A stretch of DNA of 64,000 bases. It comes from JAMZMI01 sp963848175 (GTDB taxonomy: Bacteria > Bacteroidota > Bacteroidia > Cytophagales > Cyclobacteriaceae). Below the pieces are notes generated by a model. That model did no database searches. It had not been told where the DNA came from and saw nothing but the letters and a program-made list of their open reading frames with translations. The translations under genes were made by a program, and so were the position numbers. The DNA lies in the NCBI GenBank assembly GCA_963848175.1, contig CAWKCO010000012.1:558001-622000 (forward strand). Direction: 5' to 3'. This document shows positions 45,456-54,304 of this stretch, one piece after another. Each line of letters opens with the position of its first letter. Within the stretch, counting starts at the first letter, position 1.

Positions 45456-46452
45456 TGTGGTCTTCCAACTTTTGCAGCTGCTTCAGACCTCTATTAAAAA
45501 ATTGATAACGTATGGTCTGCGAGACTCCCGAGATGAGATTGGATTTGCTGATAATCGAACCGAGCCAATCGGCAGTTTCTTCGGCATAGGCATGGTGTTC
45601 AGTATGGATAGAACCGCACGTCATTTGGTCTAGATAAATCCTGCTAATGCCACCAAGTCTCACCAATACGCTCACCTTTTCAATTTCTATTTCGCTATAG
45701 TAGAGTGCCAGCTGCTCTCCGAAGATCGTGGGATTGTCGAAATCATCTTGCTTCTTGCCCGTCACGCACGTTTTGCTCATATATTCTATAAGTGCCCTTA
45801 CATCTGCACACACAGACAAGGCGTCAGCCATATTGGCAAACATTCCAGAATCCCAATAAAAACGAATTTGATTGATAGTACCCATCACCGTGGAGTCTAC
45901 CCATATTTCAGTGGAAGGAACTTCGAGGTAATATTTAAATAAAGTATTGCTGAGCTCAATAATCTCATCATCTATCATCTCTGGGGTAAAGACCTGATCC
46001 TGCAAGTGATCCACATTCATGATAGACTTGAACCAATAAAAAGTCTTGAAGGCAGTGAGCTTAGGGAATTTAAAATAGTGAAAAATCGGCAACCCCTGCC
46101 CTGCATAGATGATGTGTTTATCACTGGATCTGGCCTCCCTCACCCGATTCAATTCACTGCAAAGTTCCTTTAGGTATGCCACATAATTCTCCTTTGACCC
46201 CAGTAGCTTTTTGTATCGGAAAGGGACGATCTGCATATCCGGAGCGCTATTAAACGAATCAAACGACACCTTGTAATGACCACAAAGCAACCCTAGCTCC
46301 ATGAAGGTAAGTGAAGTCTCGCCACGTAATCTGCGATAAGCACTGTCTTTGCTTATTCCCAGCAAGTCCGCGAGTTCATCCACAAATGCAATTTTGGAGG
46401 AAATAGTCTGTTGAATGTTTTTCAAAAACTCAACCTGTCTGATCTGTTCCAT
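45442..46452 (-). CDS. HTH-type regulator
   Basis: This 336-residue protein has an N-terminal XRE-like helix-turn-helix (KIAFVDELADLLGISKDSAYRRLRGETSLTFMELGLLC), then a ~250-residue mainly helical domain of unknown function typical of Bacteroidota regulators. The motif TEHHAYAEETADWLGSIISKSNLIS is near the end. It is divergent from the CsgG-like gene at 46786, with a 330-bp gap, and could control it. Confidence 0.75.
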   Translation of the reverse strand: MEQIRQVEFLKNIQQTISSKIAFVDELADLLGISKDSAYRRLRGETSLTFMELGLLCGHYKVSFDSFNSAPDMQIVPFRYKKLLGSKENYVAYLKELCSELNRVREARSSDKHIIYAGQGLPIFHYFKFPKLTAFKTFYWFKSIMNVDHLQDQVFTPEMIDDEIIELSNTLFKYYLEVPSTEIWVDSTVMGTINQIRFYWDSGMFANMADALSVCADVRALIEYMSKTCVTGKKQDDFDNPTIFGEQLALYYSEIEIEKVSVLVRLGGISRIYLDQMTCGSIHTEHHAYAEETADWLGSIISKSNLISGVSQTIRYQFFNRGLKQLQKLEDHIRTS

Positions 46453-46785
46453 AATGTACGCTCAATTTTTATTTTTGCAAATATCGCAAATGGGCATATA
46501 ATTATTTGCATAATTCACCAATTCCTAAAATCGCTTGGGGAAAACCAATTCTAAAATTGAGGAGTAGCAGTTATGGTTTCATCTAGTTGCGAAATTTCCT
46601 AAAGCCCTGAATAAGCCCCAAAGTATCCGTTTTATTCCCCTGACTGCTTACTGCAACTTTGGTTTCATCATCGAAAACCAATAACCATGAAATGAGCATA
46701 AACTTGGAGTCTCAAACATATCAACCGAGGGATGAACAAGTTTATGGCGAATTCCATGTTGCCAGTGAAAATAAAACACATACAC

Positions 46786-47884
46786 ATGAAATCAATTATT
46801 ATCAAAATCACCATCATTGCTTTTATCCTACTTACTTGGCTCATTCCCGTTGAGGCACAACAAAGACTTACGATAGCGTTAATCAGCATTGACACACGAA
46901 ATCTTGACGTTGACAATATCACGATGGCCAACATCCTCCGATTAGAACTAGAGAAAATAGATCGGTTTGAAGTATTGGATAAATACGATGTGACAGACGC
47001 ATTGGAAAAAAATGAAATAGATCCTAATAATTGCTTTGGAAAAAATGCTCTTGTACGAGCGGGCAAACTCATCAAATGCGACAAGATGCTATCTGGAAGT
47101 GCCGAGCTCTTTGGAGACAAAATCGTGATGATTTTACGGCTCATTGACGTGGAAAAAAATCAGGTAGAAAAAACTAGCGTAATGGAATATCTCAATGTGC
47201 AAGCCGAAGTGCAAACCATGGGCATGATCTCTTTGAATGATCTTCTTGGCATAGAAAACGATCCTCATCTAGTTGACTTACTTGATCAACTACAGCCTGC
47301 CAATCACCACCAGAAAAACCACTGTGAGCCTGAGTGGCCCTAGGATGGGTGCCACATTTACGACAGGACAGAATGGTGACCGACTGAGAGCTTCAAAGTC
47401 GGAAGGTGGCTACAATATGTTTCCTGTAACTTCTATGTTTGGATACCAGTTTGAGCAGCAATACCTGAGCTCTGGAGAATTTCAAGCACTGGTGGAAGTG
47501 ATCGTGGCTGTGAATGGTCTGGAAAGTGGCTCGCTCATTCCTTCCATTGCATTTATCAATGGATTCAGATTCAATAAAGGCGGATATGAGTTCGGTCTGG
47601 GGCCCGTGGTGCGGGTAGTCAGAAATAGAAGAGGCTATGTGGACGAAGGTAGATGGAGGTTGCTCGGTAAAGATGAAGCCCCTCCTTCTGGTCAACTAGT
47701 TGAAGAACTAATAGACAATCGCGGAGCGATCGAGCCATCACTCGGATTGATTGTAGGATTCGGAAAAACTTTTCGATCAGGATATCTCAACGTACCTGTG
47801 AACTTCTACTTTTCTCCACGCAAAGATGGCAGCATTATGGGCGTGACACTCGGTTTCAACACGGCAAAGAAGCCTAGTTTTTAA
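46786..47884 (+). CDS. CsgG-like N-domain secreted protein, one frameshift
   Basis: The start MKSIIIKITIIAFILLTWLIPVEAQQ (46786) is a signal peptide. Residues ~27-150 resemble a CsgG/FlgO-type periplasmic domain (IALISIDTRNLDVDNITMANILRLELEKIDRFEVLDKYDV and CDKMLSGSAELFGDKIVMILRLIDVEK). The C-terminal ~190 residues (LSGPRMGATFTTG...YLNVPVNFYFSPRKDG) look like outer-membrane beta-strands. The first frame ends at 47343 with a non-family tail; the second takes over near 47300, where one base restores PANTTRKTTVSLSGPRMG. Intact length is ~365 residues. A partial paralogue lies at 45313. Function unknown; envelope assembly is plausible. Confidence 0.7.
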
Positions 47885-47895
47885 GGAAAGGCCTA

Positions 47896-47945
47896 TCCAC
47901 CCCCTAGCCCGCGCTAGGGGTGGAAAGCTCGAAAGTTCAATTGCT
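47896..47945. repeat. Dispersed palindromic element, second copy
   Basis: CCACCCCCTAGC-CCGC-GCTAGGGGTGG is a near-perfect stem followed by AAAGCTCGAAAGTTCAATT. It corresponds to the element at 33293-33380. It follows the CsgG-like gene by ~12 bp and could act as a terminator-like structure. Confidence 0.65.
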
Positions 47946-48046
47946 TAGTTTAGAGATTCTGACCATGGAACGAAATCCCCCACAGTTCACACTACTTGAT
48001 ATTTCCAATCCTTGCCTATCAAAACAAACTCAAATTCTCCAGTTTA

Positions 48047-48070
48047 TTACTCACTACTACTAGTGAGTAA
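48047..48070. promoter_or_regulatory. Perfect 10-bp palindrome, possible repressor operator
   Basis: TTACTCACTA (48047-48056) and TAGTGAGTAA (48061-48070) are exact reverse complements around a CTAC centre. It lies ~20 bp upstream of the -33-like TTG of the small-protein operon. The form resembles operators of dimeric TetR-type repressors, but no such regulator is encoded nearby. Confidence 0.5.
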
Positions 48071-48088
48071 TTTTACTACGCATAGCGA

Positions 48089-48142
48089 TTGAATACAGGG
48101 AACTTTAGGGTGTACATTTGCATTGTTTAGAAACAATCTAAA
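48089..48142 (+). promoter_or_regulatory. Promoter with iron-type operator TTTAGA-N5-TCTAAA
   Basis: TTG (48089-48091), 21-nt spacer, TACATTTG (48113-48120) matches the Bacteroidota consensus. Directly after the -7, TTTAGA (48126-48131)-AACAA-TCTAAA (48137-48142) repeats the core of the feo operator at 21178-21194. A repressor bound here would cover the transcription start. The start codon of the small Cys-rich protein is 14 bp further. Confidence 0.65.
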
Positions 48143-48156
48143 TAACCAAGAGCACG

Positions 48157-48309
48157 ATGCAAGACATTCTTTTAGAAAATGAAGTTCACACTTGTAATCC
48201 TTACCAAAAAGAAGGGTTGATGAAGATGAACGAGTGCGTTTTCAAAAAATGCTGCGAAAAATACAAAAAGAAAGAGAAAAAGCGTTGCAAAAAGTGCCCA
48301 AACAGATAA
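48157..48309 (+). CDS. Small Cys- and Lys-rich protein
   Basis: A 50-residue frame, MQDILLENEVHTCNPYQKEG then LMKMNECVFKKCCEKYKKKEKKRCKKCPNR. Six cysteines, four or five of them in CxxxxCC...CxxC spacing, suggest a metal-binding peptide. It lies directly behind the putative iron-type operator. Its TAA overlaps the ATG of the next gene (TAATG), a strong sign of coupled translation. I do not know a named family. Confidence 0.65.
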   Translation: MQDILLENEVHTCNPYQKEGLMKMNECVFKKCCEKYKKKEKKRCKKCPNR

Positions 48310-48656
48310 TGACAGAAGTGACCGACCCTTCTAATCTTGTATATCAAACCTCCAATACCTCGTTGGTGCAATGCGATGCGTCTGGAAAATTCGTTTTACA
48401 ACTTTTCGATCAGGAGATTTCATTAAGTCCGTGTGCACTGATTGCTTTCAAAAAGAAAGTAAAGGATATTGATCTTACGGCCATGTTTGACAGCAATCAT
48501 GCGGGTATCGAAATCATTTCCCTCGCCTACTGCGACCGCATCTTCGTTTTGACTATTCAGGAGATTCTTGAGTTGCGTGATTTGTTTGGAGGATCTTTTG
48601 CCATGCTAGAGCTCAACAGCCTGATCCACAAAACGCTTATTCGTAGCAGAATTTAA
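48309..48656 (+). CDS. Hypothetical 115-residue partner of the Cys-rich protein
   Basis: The product starts MTEVTDPSNLVYQTSNTSLVQCDASGKFVLQLFDQEISLSPCALIAFKKKVKDIDL. The ATG at 48309 is preferred because it overlaps the upstream stop, and the longer upstream frame overlaps the Cys-rich gene. It is alpha/beta-like with no membrane segment. Cys23 and Cys43 are the only visible candidate ligands before a third in YCDR. Located between the Cys-rich gene and ferritin, it is likely iron-related by context. Function unknown. Confidence 0.65.
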   Translation: MTEVTDPSNLVYQTSNTSLVQCDASGKFVLQLFDQEISLSPCALIAFKKKVKDIDLTAMFDSNHAGIEIISLAYCDRIFVLTIQEILELRDLFGGSFAMLELNSLIHKTLIRSRI

Positions 48657-48832
48657 GATTCACACTTACTTAGACTGATTATAAATTGACCTCAGAATGA
48701 GCATCTGTGGCACTTTTCTGTTTCCTTTGCGGTAGTAAAAATGCAAATGGATATTCGGCGATCTTATTTTCGTCTTACCAGATAACAAAAACGTTTCTGA
48801 CTCCATTGTAACATCATTAAAAGAACAAACAC

Positions 48833-49363
48833 ATGAAGGACATATTGAGAAGACATCAGGTTTTGAAAGAAGAAATCGTGAACGTTTTGAATAAGCAAAT
48901 CAAAATGGAAGCGCAATCTTCTGCTGCTTATCTCGCAATGGCTGCATGGTGCGACACCAATGGTTATGACAATAGCGCAGAATTCTTCTTCAAGCAATCT
49001 GATGAAGAAAGAAAGCACCAATTGAAGCTTTTCAAGTATTTGACAAATATGGAGTGCTCAGCGGTATCACCAACAGTTGGCGAATCTGCTCATGAGTTTT
49101 CATCATTAAAAAGCGTCTTTGAAGCAGCGTTGGAAAGTGAAATCGCTGTTACAGACTCGATCCACGACATAGTGAGAGCTTGTAGAAAAGAAGGCGATAT
49201 CGCAACGGAAGAATTTATGCGCTGGTTCGTGCAAGAGCAAATCGAAGAAGAATTTGTGGCAAGAAGAGTACTGGAGCTTTTTGACGTGTTGGGCGAAGAT
49301 AAAATCGCTTTGGGCATGTTCGAAGAGCGTGTACTCGAAGTGGCTTATGACGAAGGAGCTTAA
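48833..49363 (+). CDS. ftnA: Non-heme ferritin
   Basis: This 176-residue ferritin-like protein oxidises Fe(II) and stores it as mineral. Ferroxidase ligands are visible in the four-helix bundle: Glu in NKQIKMEAQSSAAYLAMAAW, the ExxH pair in SDEERKHQLKLFKYL, and Glu residues in EQIEEEFVARRVL. Length is normal. It follows the putative iron-regulated pair by ~180 bp in the same direction but no TTTAGA-N5-TCTAAA site is seen in that gap. A terminator follows. Confidence 0.95.
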   Translation: MKDILRRHQVLKEEIVNVLNKQIKMEAQSSAAYLAMAAWCDTNGYDNSAEFFFKQSDEERKHQLKLFKYLTNMECSAVSPTVGESAHEFSSLKSVFEAALESEIAVTDSIHDIVRACRKEGDIATEEFMRWFVQEQIEEEFVARRVLELFDVLGEDKIALGMFEERVLEVAYDEGA

Positions 49364-49411
49364 TTTGAAGCTTTAATTTTTAAAATCATTTGAGGTTAAC
49401 AATAACGTTGT

Positions 49412-49444
49412 AAAAAAGGAGGACTTTTGAGTTCTCCTTTTTTA
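49412..49444 (+). terminator. Terminator after ferritin
   Basis: AAAAAAGGAGGAC-TTTTGA-GTTCTCCTTTTTT forms a stem with one mismatch and ends in a T-run, ~50 bp beyond the ferritin stop. Confidence 0.8.
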
Positions 49445-49467
49445 TTGCAACACACTTAGCGCACGCC

Positions 49468-50775
49468 ATGAACGCACCCAAAGATCAAAAAGCCATATTG
49501 AGCAAACTCAAAATAGAAAAGCTCAACCCCATGCAAGAAGAGGCTGCTTTGGCCATCAGCTCTGCCAAAGACATCATCCTGCTCTCCCCTACGGGCACGG
49601 GCAAAACCCTAGCGTTTCTCCTTCCAGTCATCGACAGCCTCGACCCTGAAATCGAAGAAATACAAGCGATGATTATAGTCCCTTCGCGTGAGTTGGCTCT
49701 TCAAATAGAGCAGGTAATCCGTGAGATGGGCACAGGCTACAAGGTAAACGCCATATATGGTGGCCGATCAGGAAGCAAAGATAAAATTGATCTCAAACAC
49801 AGCCCCGCCATACTTATTGGCACTCCCGGCCGTATTGCGGACAGAATCAGAAGAGACAGCTTCTCCACGACTTTCATCAAGACCTTGATACTGGATGAAT
49901 TTGACAAGTCGCTGGAGATTGGTTTTGAGTTGGAAATGAAGGAAATCTTCGAAGCACTGACCAAAGTAGAAAAGCGAATTCTGACTTCCGCCACTCAGGG
50001 TGTAGAAATTCTGAGCTTTGCAAAGCTGCATTCGCCACTGAAAGTCGATTACCTCAGCTCCGCCACCTCAGGTCTGCAACTGAAAAAAGTCATCTCTCCT
50101 TCCAAAATAAAACTTGATACTCTGGTAGAAACACTTTGCCACATTGGAAATGAACCGGGCATCATCTTTTGCAACTTCAAAGACACCATCCAGGAGGTAA
50201 GCACTTTTCTAAACAAAAAACGTATCGGACATGGGTGCTTCTACGGTGGCATGGAGCAGCAAGATCGGGAACGTGCGCTGATCAAATTCAGAAATGGCAC
50301 ACACCAAATCATCATAGCCACAGACTTGGCAGCACGTGGTTTAGATATTCCCGAGCTGAAATTCATTATACATTATCAGCTCCCTCCGCGTAGCGAAGAG
50401 TTCACCCACAGAAATGGCCGAACGGCAAGGATGAACACCAAAGGAACGGCCTATATCATCGTTTCGGAGAAGGAAAATACGCCTGACTTTATCCAAGGTG
50501 TGCCAACCGAAACGTTAAAACCTGCGCCCATCCCTCCTGCTTCAGTTTGGACAACTCTATTTGTATCCGGTGGCCGTAAAGACAAAATATCCAAAGGAGA
50601 TATCGCTGGAGTGTTTATCAAACAAGGAGAAATACAACCTGATGAACTGGGAACTATCGAGATCAAACTGGATTGCACGTTTGTAGCGATAAAAACCGAG
50701 AAAGCATTACACGTAGTAAAGCGCTTGGACAACACCCGCATCAAAACCAAAAAGGTGCGGATCTCTATGATTTGA
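49468..50775 (+). CDS. DEAD-box-type RNA helicase with DEFD motif
   Basis: This 435-residue protein shows Q-motif-like LKIEKLNPMQEEAALAI, motif I (SPTGTGKTL), motif Ia (VPSRELALQ), motif II as LDEFDKSL (DEFD rather than DEAD), motif III-like TSATQG, motif V (ATDLAARGLDIP) and motif VI (HRNGRTARM). The C-terminal ~70 residues (KDKISKGDIAGVFIKQGEIQPDELGTIEI) resemble the DbpA-type RNA-binding domain. That points to rRNA or RNP remodelling. A DEFD variant is known in Bacteroidota members of this group, as I recall. Confidence 0.9.
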   Translation: MNAPKDQKAILSKLKIEKLNPMQEEAALAISSAKDIILLSPTGTGKTLAFLLPVIDSLDPEIEEIQAMIIVPSRELALQIEQVIREMGTGYKVNAIYGGRSGSKDKIDLKHSPAILIGTPGRIADRIRRDSFSTTFIKTLILDEFDKSLEIGFELEMKEIFEALTKVEKRILTSATQGVEILSFAKLHSPLKVDYLSSATSGLQLKKVISPSKIKLDTLVETLCHIGNEPGIIFCNFKDTIQEVSTFLNKKRIGHGCFYGGMEQQDRERALIKFRNGTHQIIIATDLAARGLDIPELKFIIHYQLPPRSEEFTHRNGRTARMNTKGTAYIIVSEKENTPDFIQGVPTETLKPAPIPPASVWTTLFVSGGRKDKISKGDIAGVFIKQGEIQPDELGTIEIKLDCTFVAIKTEKALHVVKRLDNTRIKTKKVRISMI

Positions 50776-50851
50776 GGATAAAACGATTCTTAATTGAGAT
50801 TGCATTTGAATCTCTCTAATTTTCCGCTTTGTAAGCGTAGACCTACTCACA

Positions 50852-51394
50852 ATGAAAAACAACGACATCATTCGCCGGATTCGATACGCCTTTGACTTTA
50901 CAGACAAACGCATGATGCAACTTTTTGAGTTGGGCGGACAGGAAGTCACACGCGAACAAGTCAGCGAATGGCTCAAACGAGATGAAGATGAGGATCAAAA
51001 ACCCATCTACGACAAAGATTTGGCTGTCTTCCTCAATGGGCTGATCATCAAGAAACGCGGCAAAAAAGATGGCGAAACCCCCAAGCCTGAGAAAAGCCTC
51101 AACAATAATATTATCCTAAGAAAGCTCAAAATTGCACTCAACCTCCGAGATGAAGATATTTTGGAAATCCTGTTGCTAGCAGATTTAAAAGTGGGCAAGC
51201 ACGAACTGAGTGCATTTTTCCGCAAACCCGGACAGAGCCAGTACCGTCCGCTCAAAGATCAGATTCTAAGAAATTTCCTGCATGGCATGGAAATCAAATA
51301 CGAAAAAGAAAGAATAGCTGCTCGACCTGAAAAACCAGAAGGAGATAGTAGCATGGGTGAAAAAAACATATTGGGTGAGGATTTGATGGGGTAA
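50852..51394 (+). CDS. DUF1456 family protein (YehS-like)
   Basis: This 180-residue protein has two copies of the DUF1456 helical unit: NNDIIRRIRYAFDFTDKRMMQLFELGGQEVTREQVSEWL and NNNIILRKLKIALNLRDEDILEILLLADLKVGKHELSAFF. Each is followed by an NFLHG or FLNGLI motif. The family is widespread but of unknown function. A charged C-terminal tail follows. Its 80-bp spacing from the helicase gene allows co-transcription. Confidence 0.9.
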   Translation: MKNNDIIRRIRYAFDFTDKRMMQLFELGGQEVTREQVSEWLKRDEDEDQKPIYDKDLAVFLNGLIIKKRGKKDGETPKPEKSLNNNIILRKLKIALNLRDEDILEILLLADLKVGKHELSAFFRKPGQSQYRPLKDQILRNFLHGMEIKYEKERIAARPEKPEGDSSMGEKNILGEDLMG

Positions 51395-51582
51395 TTAACG
51401 ATTATCTTTAGTAATTCGCACAACTCCAACATCGTTAAAATCCAATTGTGACTATCTAGAAAAAGCTAGAAACCTCATCTACAAGGATCGAGACCTTTCG
51501 AAGGACTAAATAGTTTTTGAAAATTAACGAAATATGACCTAAATATTTTAGATTCAAATAAAAGCATCACTTTCTTATCCAG

Positions 51583-51690
51583 TTATATAAAGTCCATTTG
51601 ATAATTGCACAAGCATTGGCTGTTTGCTGCTTATTATCAGATAGTTATAAAAATTCCTCGTGTAAAAGGCTCATAGCCTCTATGTAATTT
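51583..51690. repeat. Intergenic direct repeat, copy 1
   Basis: This ~108-bp block starts TTATATAAAGTCCATTTGATAATT and ends CATAGCCTCTATGTAATTT. It recurs at 51774-51892 with few substitutions. It contains short inverted words (GGC...GCC) but no coding frame. Confidence 0.9.
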
Positions 51691-51773
51691 CATCTGTATT
51701 TCAAGAAGTTAAGAATCAGAAACCATCCCCTCAACTCTAAATTGTAGAATTTCTGCTTTCAAACAAGTCTCTC

Positions 51774-51892
51774 TTATATAAAGTCCATTTGATAATTACA
51801 CAAATATTGGCTGTTTGCTGCTTATTATCAAATAGTTATAAAAATTTCTCGTGTAAAAGGCTTCCGGGCGGGTAGCCATAGCCTCTATGTAA
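51774..51892. repeat. Intergenic direct repeat, copy 2
   Basis: Second copy of the block at 51583. Between AAAAGGC and CATAGCCTCTATG it has an extra TTCCGGGCGGGTAGC segment, which lets AGGCTTCCGGG... and ...CATAGCCT form a longer hairpin. The rest of the 640-bp gap 51395-52037 has no supported gene. Confidence 0.9.
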
Positions 51893-52037
51893 TATTTAAG
51901 TCACATAAAAAGTCCCCTAATAGTTTGTTATGTATTTTTAAACTAGATTTTGATTCGTACGTACTAGCATTGAACTCTGTTTGATCCAACCTTAAAGTGT
52001 AAGACCGTCAATCTGAACACAATCAAACAACAAAGCA

Positions 52038-52379
52038 ATGGATTTAAATAAATTGAATCATCTATTAGAAAAAGCACGATCAATTGACGCGCATGAAATA
52101 ACCATAAGAAAAAGAGAAGAACTGGAAATCTGTCTCAGGGAAATAAAACTTCACTACGGATCTTTTCTTTTAGAGAAGCTCTTTGATATATATGATAGTC
52201 ATTTTTCGGAAAACCCTATGATGGCGTTAGAATCATATATTTCACCGAGAGGAGTGGAAATTGATGGGCCTTTTGGTTCTAACAGAAAAGTAAGGCTTTG
52301 TCTCAAGCCCTACCCTGTCAGATTTGAATTAGAAGCCCCTACGAAGGAACTACAATCTGTAATTTGGAGTGCTGCTTAA
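52038..52379 (+). CDS. Hypothetical protein, 113 residues
   Basis: The product MDLNKLNHLLEKARSIDAHEITIRKREELEICLREIKLHYGSFLLEKLFDIYD then ALESYISPRGVEIDGPFGSNRKVRLCLKPYP is soluble, charged and helical, with a beta-rich end. No family is recognised. Codon use looks normal. It is convergent with the outer-membrane protein gene at 52403, with a 23-bp gap. Confidence 0.55.
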   Translation: MDLNKLNHLLEKARSIDAHEITIRKREELEICLREIKLHYGSFLLEKLFDIYDSHFSENPMMALESYISPRGVEIDGPFGSNRKVRLCLKPYPVRFELEAPTKELQSVIWSAA

Positions 52380-52402
52380 ATTCTGAAGTACGATAAATTT
52401 GA

Positions 52403-53245
52403 TTACCACTGGAGGAAAATCCCTGCGGATAGATTTGGAGCTGCAAGTATGCGTTTTGCTGAAAAAGCAAAACCCGCAGCTGTAGTTACTCCGAAATGTT
52501 CATTCAGGCTATATAATACTTCTGGCGTGAAGGAAAAGTATTCTATATTATTTGCAAAAAGTGCATTATCAGCGTTAGAGTCTCCATTATAGAGAGAGGA
52601 AAGATTATAGAATTTCAGAATTCCTACAAACTTATCCAAAGTCACTCCTAATTCTAGTGAAGCGTGAATTTCGTCTGAAAAGTCTCTGGTTCGATTATTG
52701 AAGCCAACCATCGCGGATGCATAAAATGGTTTTGGGTAGAATGAGTGACTTGCTTCCAATTTCAAAAGCTGATTAAACTCACCATCTCCTGACTGAATGA
52801 TTTGCCCTCTACCGCCTCTTGTTTCGCCTGTTGGCAAACCAAACAGCAAAGTTGTACTCAGAACCACAGGACCATCTTTAATCAGACCATATTTTATACC
52901 CAAATTCGTATCTCCAAATGCGTTCATTTCATCTCCGGGAGTAATTTTACCAGTTTGCTCACCTTTGAGATTGGCGATCGTAGCTCTCACAAAAAAGGGA
53001 ATATAGGTCACAGTCGTAATTCGATCTGTAACACCATACTCGGCATAGATACTCGTTGTGTAAAAATTAAATGGAGCACCAAGTTTATCAATTCCTCCTT
53101 CTGAGTTAAAAATATTTTTGGCAAAAATGGCATTCTGAGAAAACTTCAAAAAACCTCCACCTTTCCTTTCTGTCCACCCGCCTCCTGCACGAACTGAATG
53201 TAAGGAACTAATGATTAACAAGAGTAGAATGAATAACTTTTTCAT
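52403..53245 (-). CDS. Outer-membrane beta-barrel protein
   Basis: This 280-residue protein has a signal peptide (KKLFILLLLIISSLHSVRAGGGW) and ~12 alternating amphipathic strands (FNFYTTSIYAEYGVTDRITTVTYIPFFVRAT, ...STTLLFGLPTG, ...FYASAMVGFNNRT...) ending in aromatic Trp (LSAGIFLQW). That resembles the transporter-like barrels often annotated as phenol MetA-pathway-type proteins. The adjacent Big2-DM13 lipoprotein is on the same strand, 108 bp upstream. Confidence 0.75.
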   Translation of the reverse strand: MKKLFILLLLIISSLHSVRAGGGWTERKGGGFLKFSQNAIFAKNIFNSEGGIDKLGAPFNFYTTSIYAEYGVTDRITTVTYIPFFVRATIANLKGEQTGKITPGDEMNAFGDTNLGIKYGLIKDGPVVLSTTLLFGLPTGETRGGRGQIIQSGDGEFNQLLKLEASHSFYPKPFYASAMVGFNNRTRDFSDEIHASLELGVTLDKFVGILKFYNLSSLYNGDSNADNALFANNIEYFSFTPEVLYSLNEHFGVTTAAGFAFSAKRILAAPNLSAGIFLQW

Positions 53246-53353
53246 ATCAAAATGTTTTTAAAATGAATATCAGCGCCGGTTTCTAGTAGCATTGTGACCC
53301 TAATCAAAGCGATTTCTATTCAAAGTTCTATTTTCAAATAAAGAATTAACAAC

Positions 53354-54304
53354 TCATTTTAATTCAGCATAAGCCATTTCTAAACCAAAGGGCTCACAAA
53401 GAATGATTACATATTTGTATGTTTCCAAGTCAGCGTCTGGGTCTAAAGTAGTGATGTTAAAGGATTGAGCGCCACTGATATTTTGGGAAATGTTCTTAAC
53501 TGGCAATCCAGAACTCTTAACCACACCTCCTGAAGTCGAGTTAGCTAAATAAACCCACGTTCCAGCCAAAAATTGCGTCTGAAAATCACTACTAAAAGAT
53601 AAAATCAAATTCGATGACGCGTCGTGCATGAGTGTTGCCATACCTGTAGCACTGTAACGTGCATTTTGAAACTCACCGCTCTTTAGGTTGGCAGTTGACC
53701 CGACAGTAATAGCTAATGGCGAACTGCTCACACCATCAATGGTCAGCATAATGTTGGTACTTCCATCTGCAAGCGCCATCACTAGTCCCTCGTTGGTTAC
53801 AGTAGCGACTGTCTGATTACTACTGATCCAGCTTACCTCCGTTCCAATGAAATTATCTCCATTTCCGTCTTTTGCCGAATAAGTGAGCTGAATAGATTCA
53901 CCTGTCTGCATGGTAGAAGTGGATGTAACTATTGAGACTACTGCCAATTCCGATAAATCATCCAACACTCTAAATAATAGTTCATTGCTTTCAATTATCT
54001 GCCCATCTATGCCTATTGTGGATGCTTGTATCGTAGTTTGTCCATTGGCAAGCCCTAGTATATTTCCATTAGTGATAAAGGCCACACTTGGATTGCTATT
54101 GTTCCACTGTGGCTCCAAAGCCATCTCTACACCATATTCATTCTTGTAAGACCAAACTATCGGGCTCTCTTCACCAACCATCAAACTTGAGTAATCGGTA
54201 GTGATGGTTATTTTCTCAGAAACAATAGGATCTTCTACCTCTACAGTAGGAATGCACGACCCCAATACACACAGAATCAAAATGGGAAAGAAAATCTTCA
54301 TCAT
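53354..54304 (-). CDS. Lipoprotein with Big2 Ig-like repeats and a DM13-like domain
   Basis: This 316-residue lipoprotein has a signal peptide and lipobox LGSC. Residues ~30-205 hold two Big2 (BID_2) Ig-like repeats with typical WNNSNPSVAFITNGNILGLANGQTTIQAS and WISSNQTVATVTNEGLVMALADGSTNIML. The C-terminal ~110 residues (LKSGEFQNARYSATGMATLMHDASSNLILSFSSDFQT...YKYVIILCEPFGLEMAYAEL) look like a DM13 domain, keeping its conserved Cys. DM13 is a predicted redox or cytochrome-like domain in eukaryotic and bacterial surface proteins. It is likely an exposed surface protein next to an outer-membrane barrel. Confidence 0.78.
   Translation of the reverse strand: MMKIFFPILILCVLGSCIPTVEVEDPIVSEKITITTDYSSLMVGEESPIVWSYKNEYGVEMALEPQWNNSNPSVAFITNGNILGLANGQTTIQASTIGIDGQIIESNELLFRVLDDLSELAVVSIVTSTSTMQTGESIQLTYSAKDGNGDNFIGTEVSWISSNQTVATVTNEGLVMALADGSTNIMLTIDGVSSSPLAITVGSTANLKSGEFQNARYSATGMATLMHDASSNLILSFSSDFQTQFLAGTWVYLANSTSGGVVKSSGLPVKNISQNISGAQSFNITTLDPDADLETYKYVIILCEPFGLEMAYAELK

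Noticed and set aside
48711..48740. TGGCAC word before ferritin considered as a sigma-54 promoter
   Set aside because: GG is not followed by GC at 10-nt spacing.
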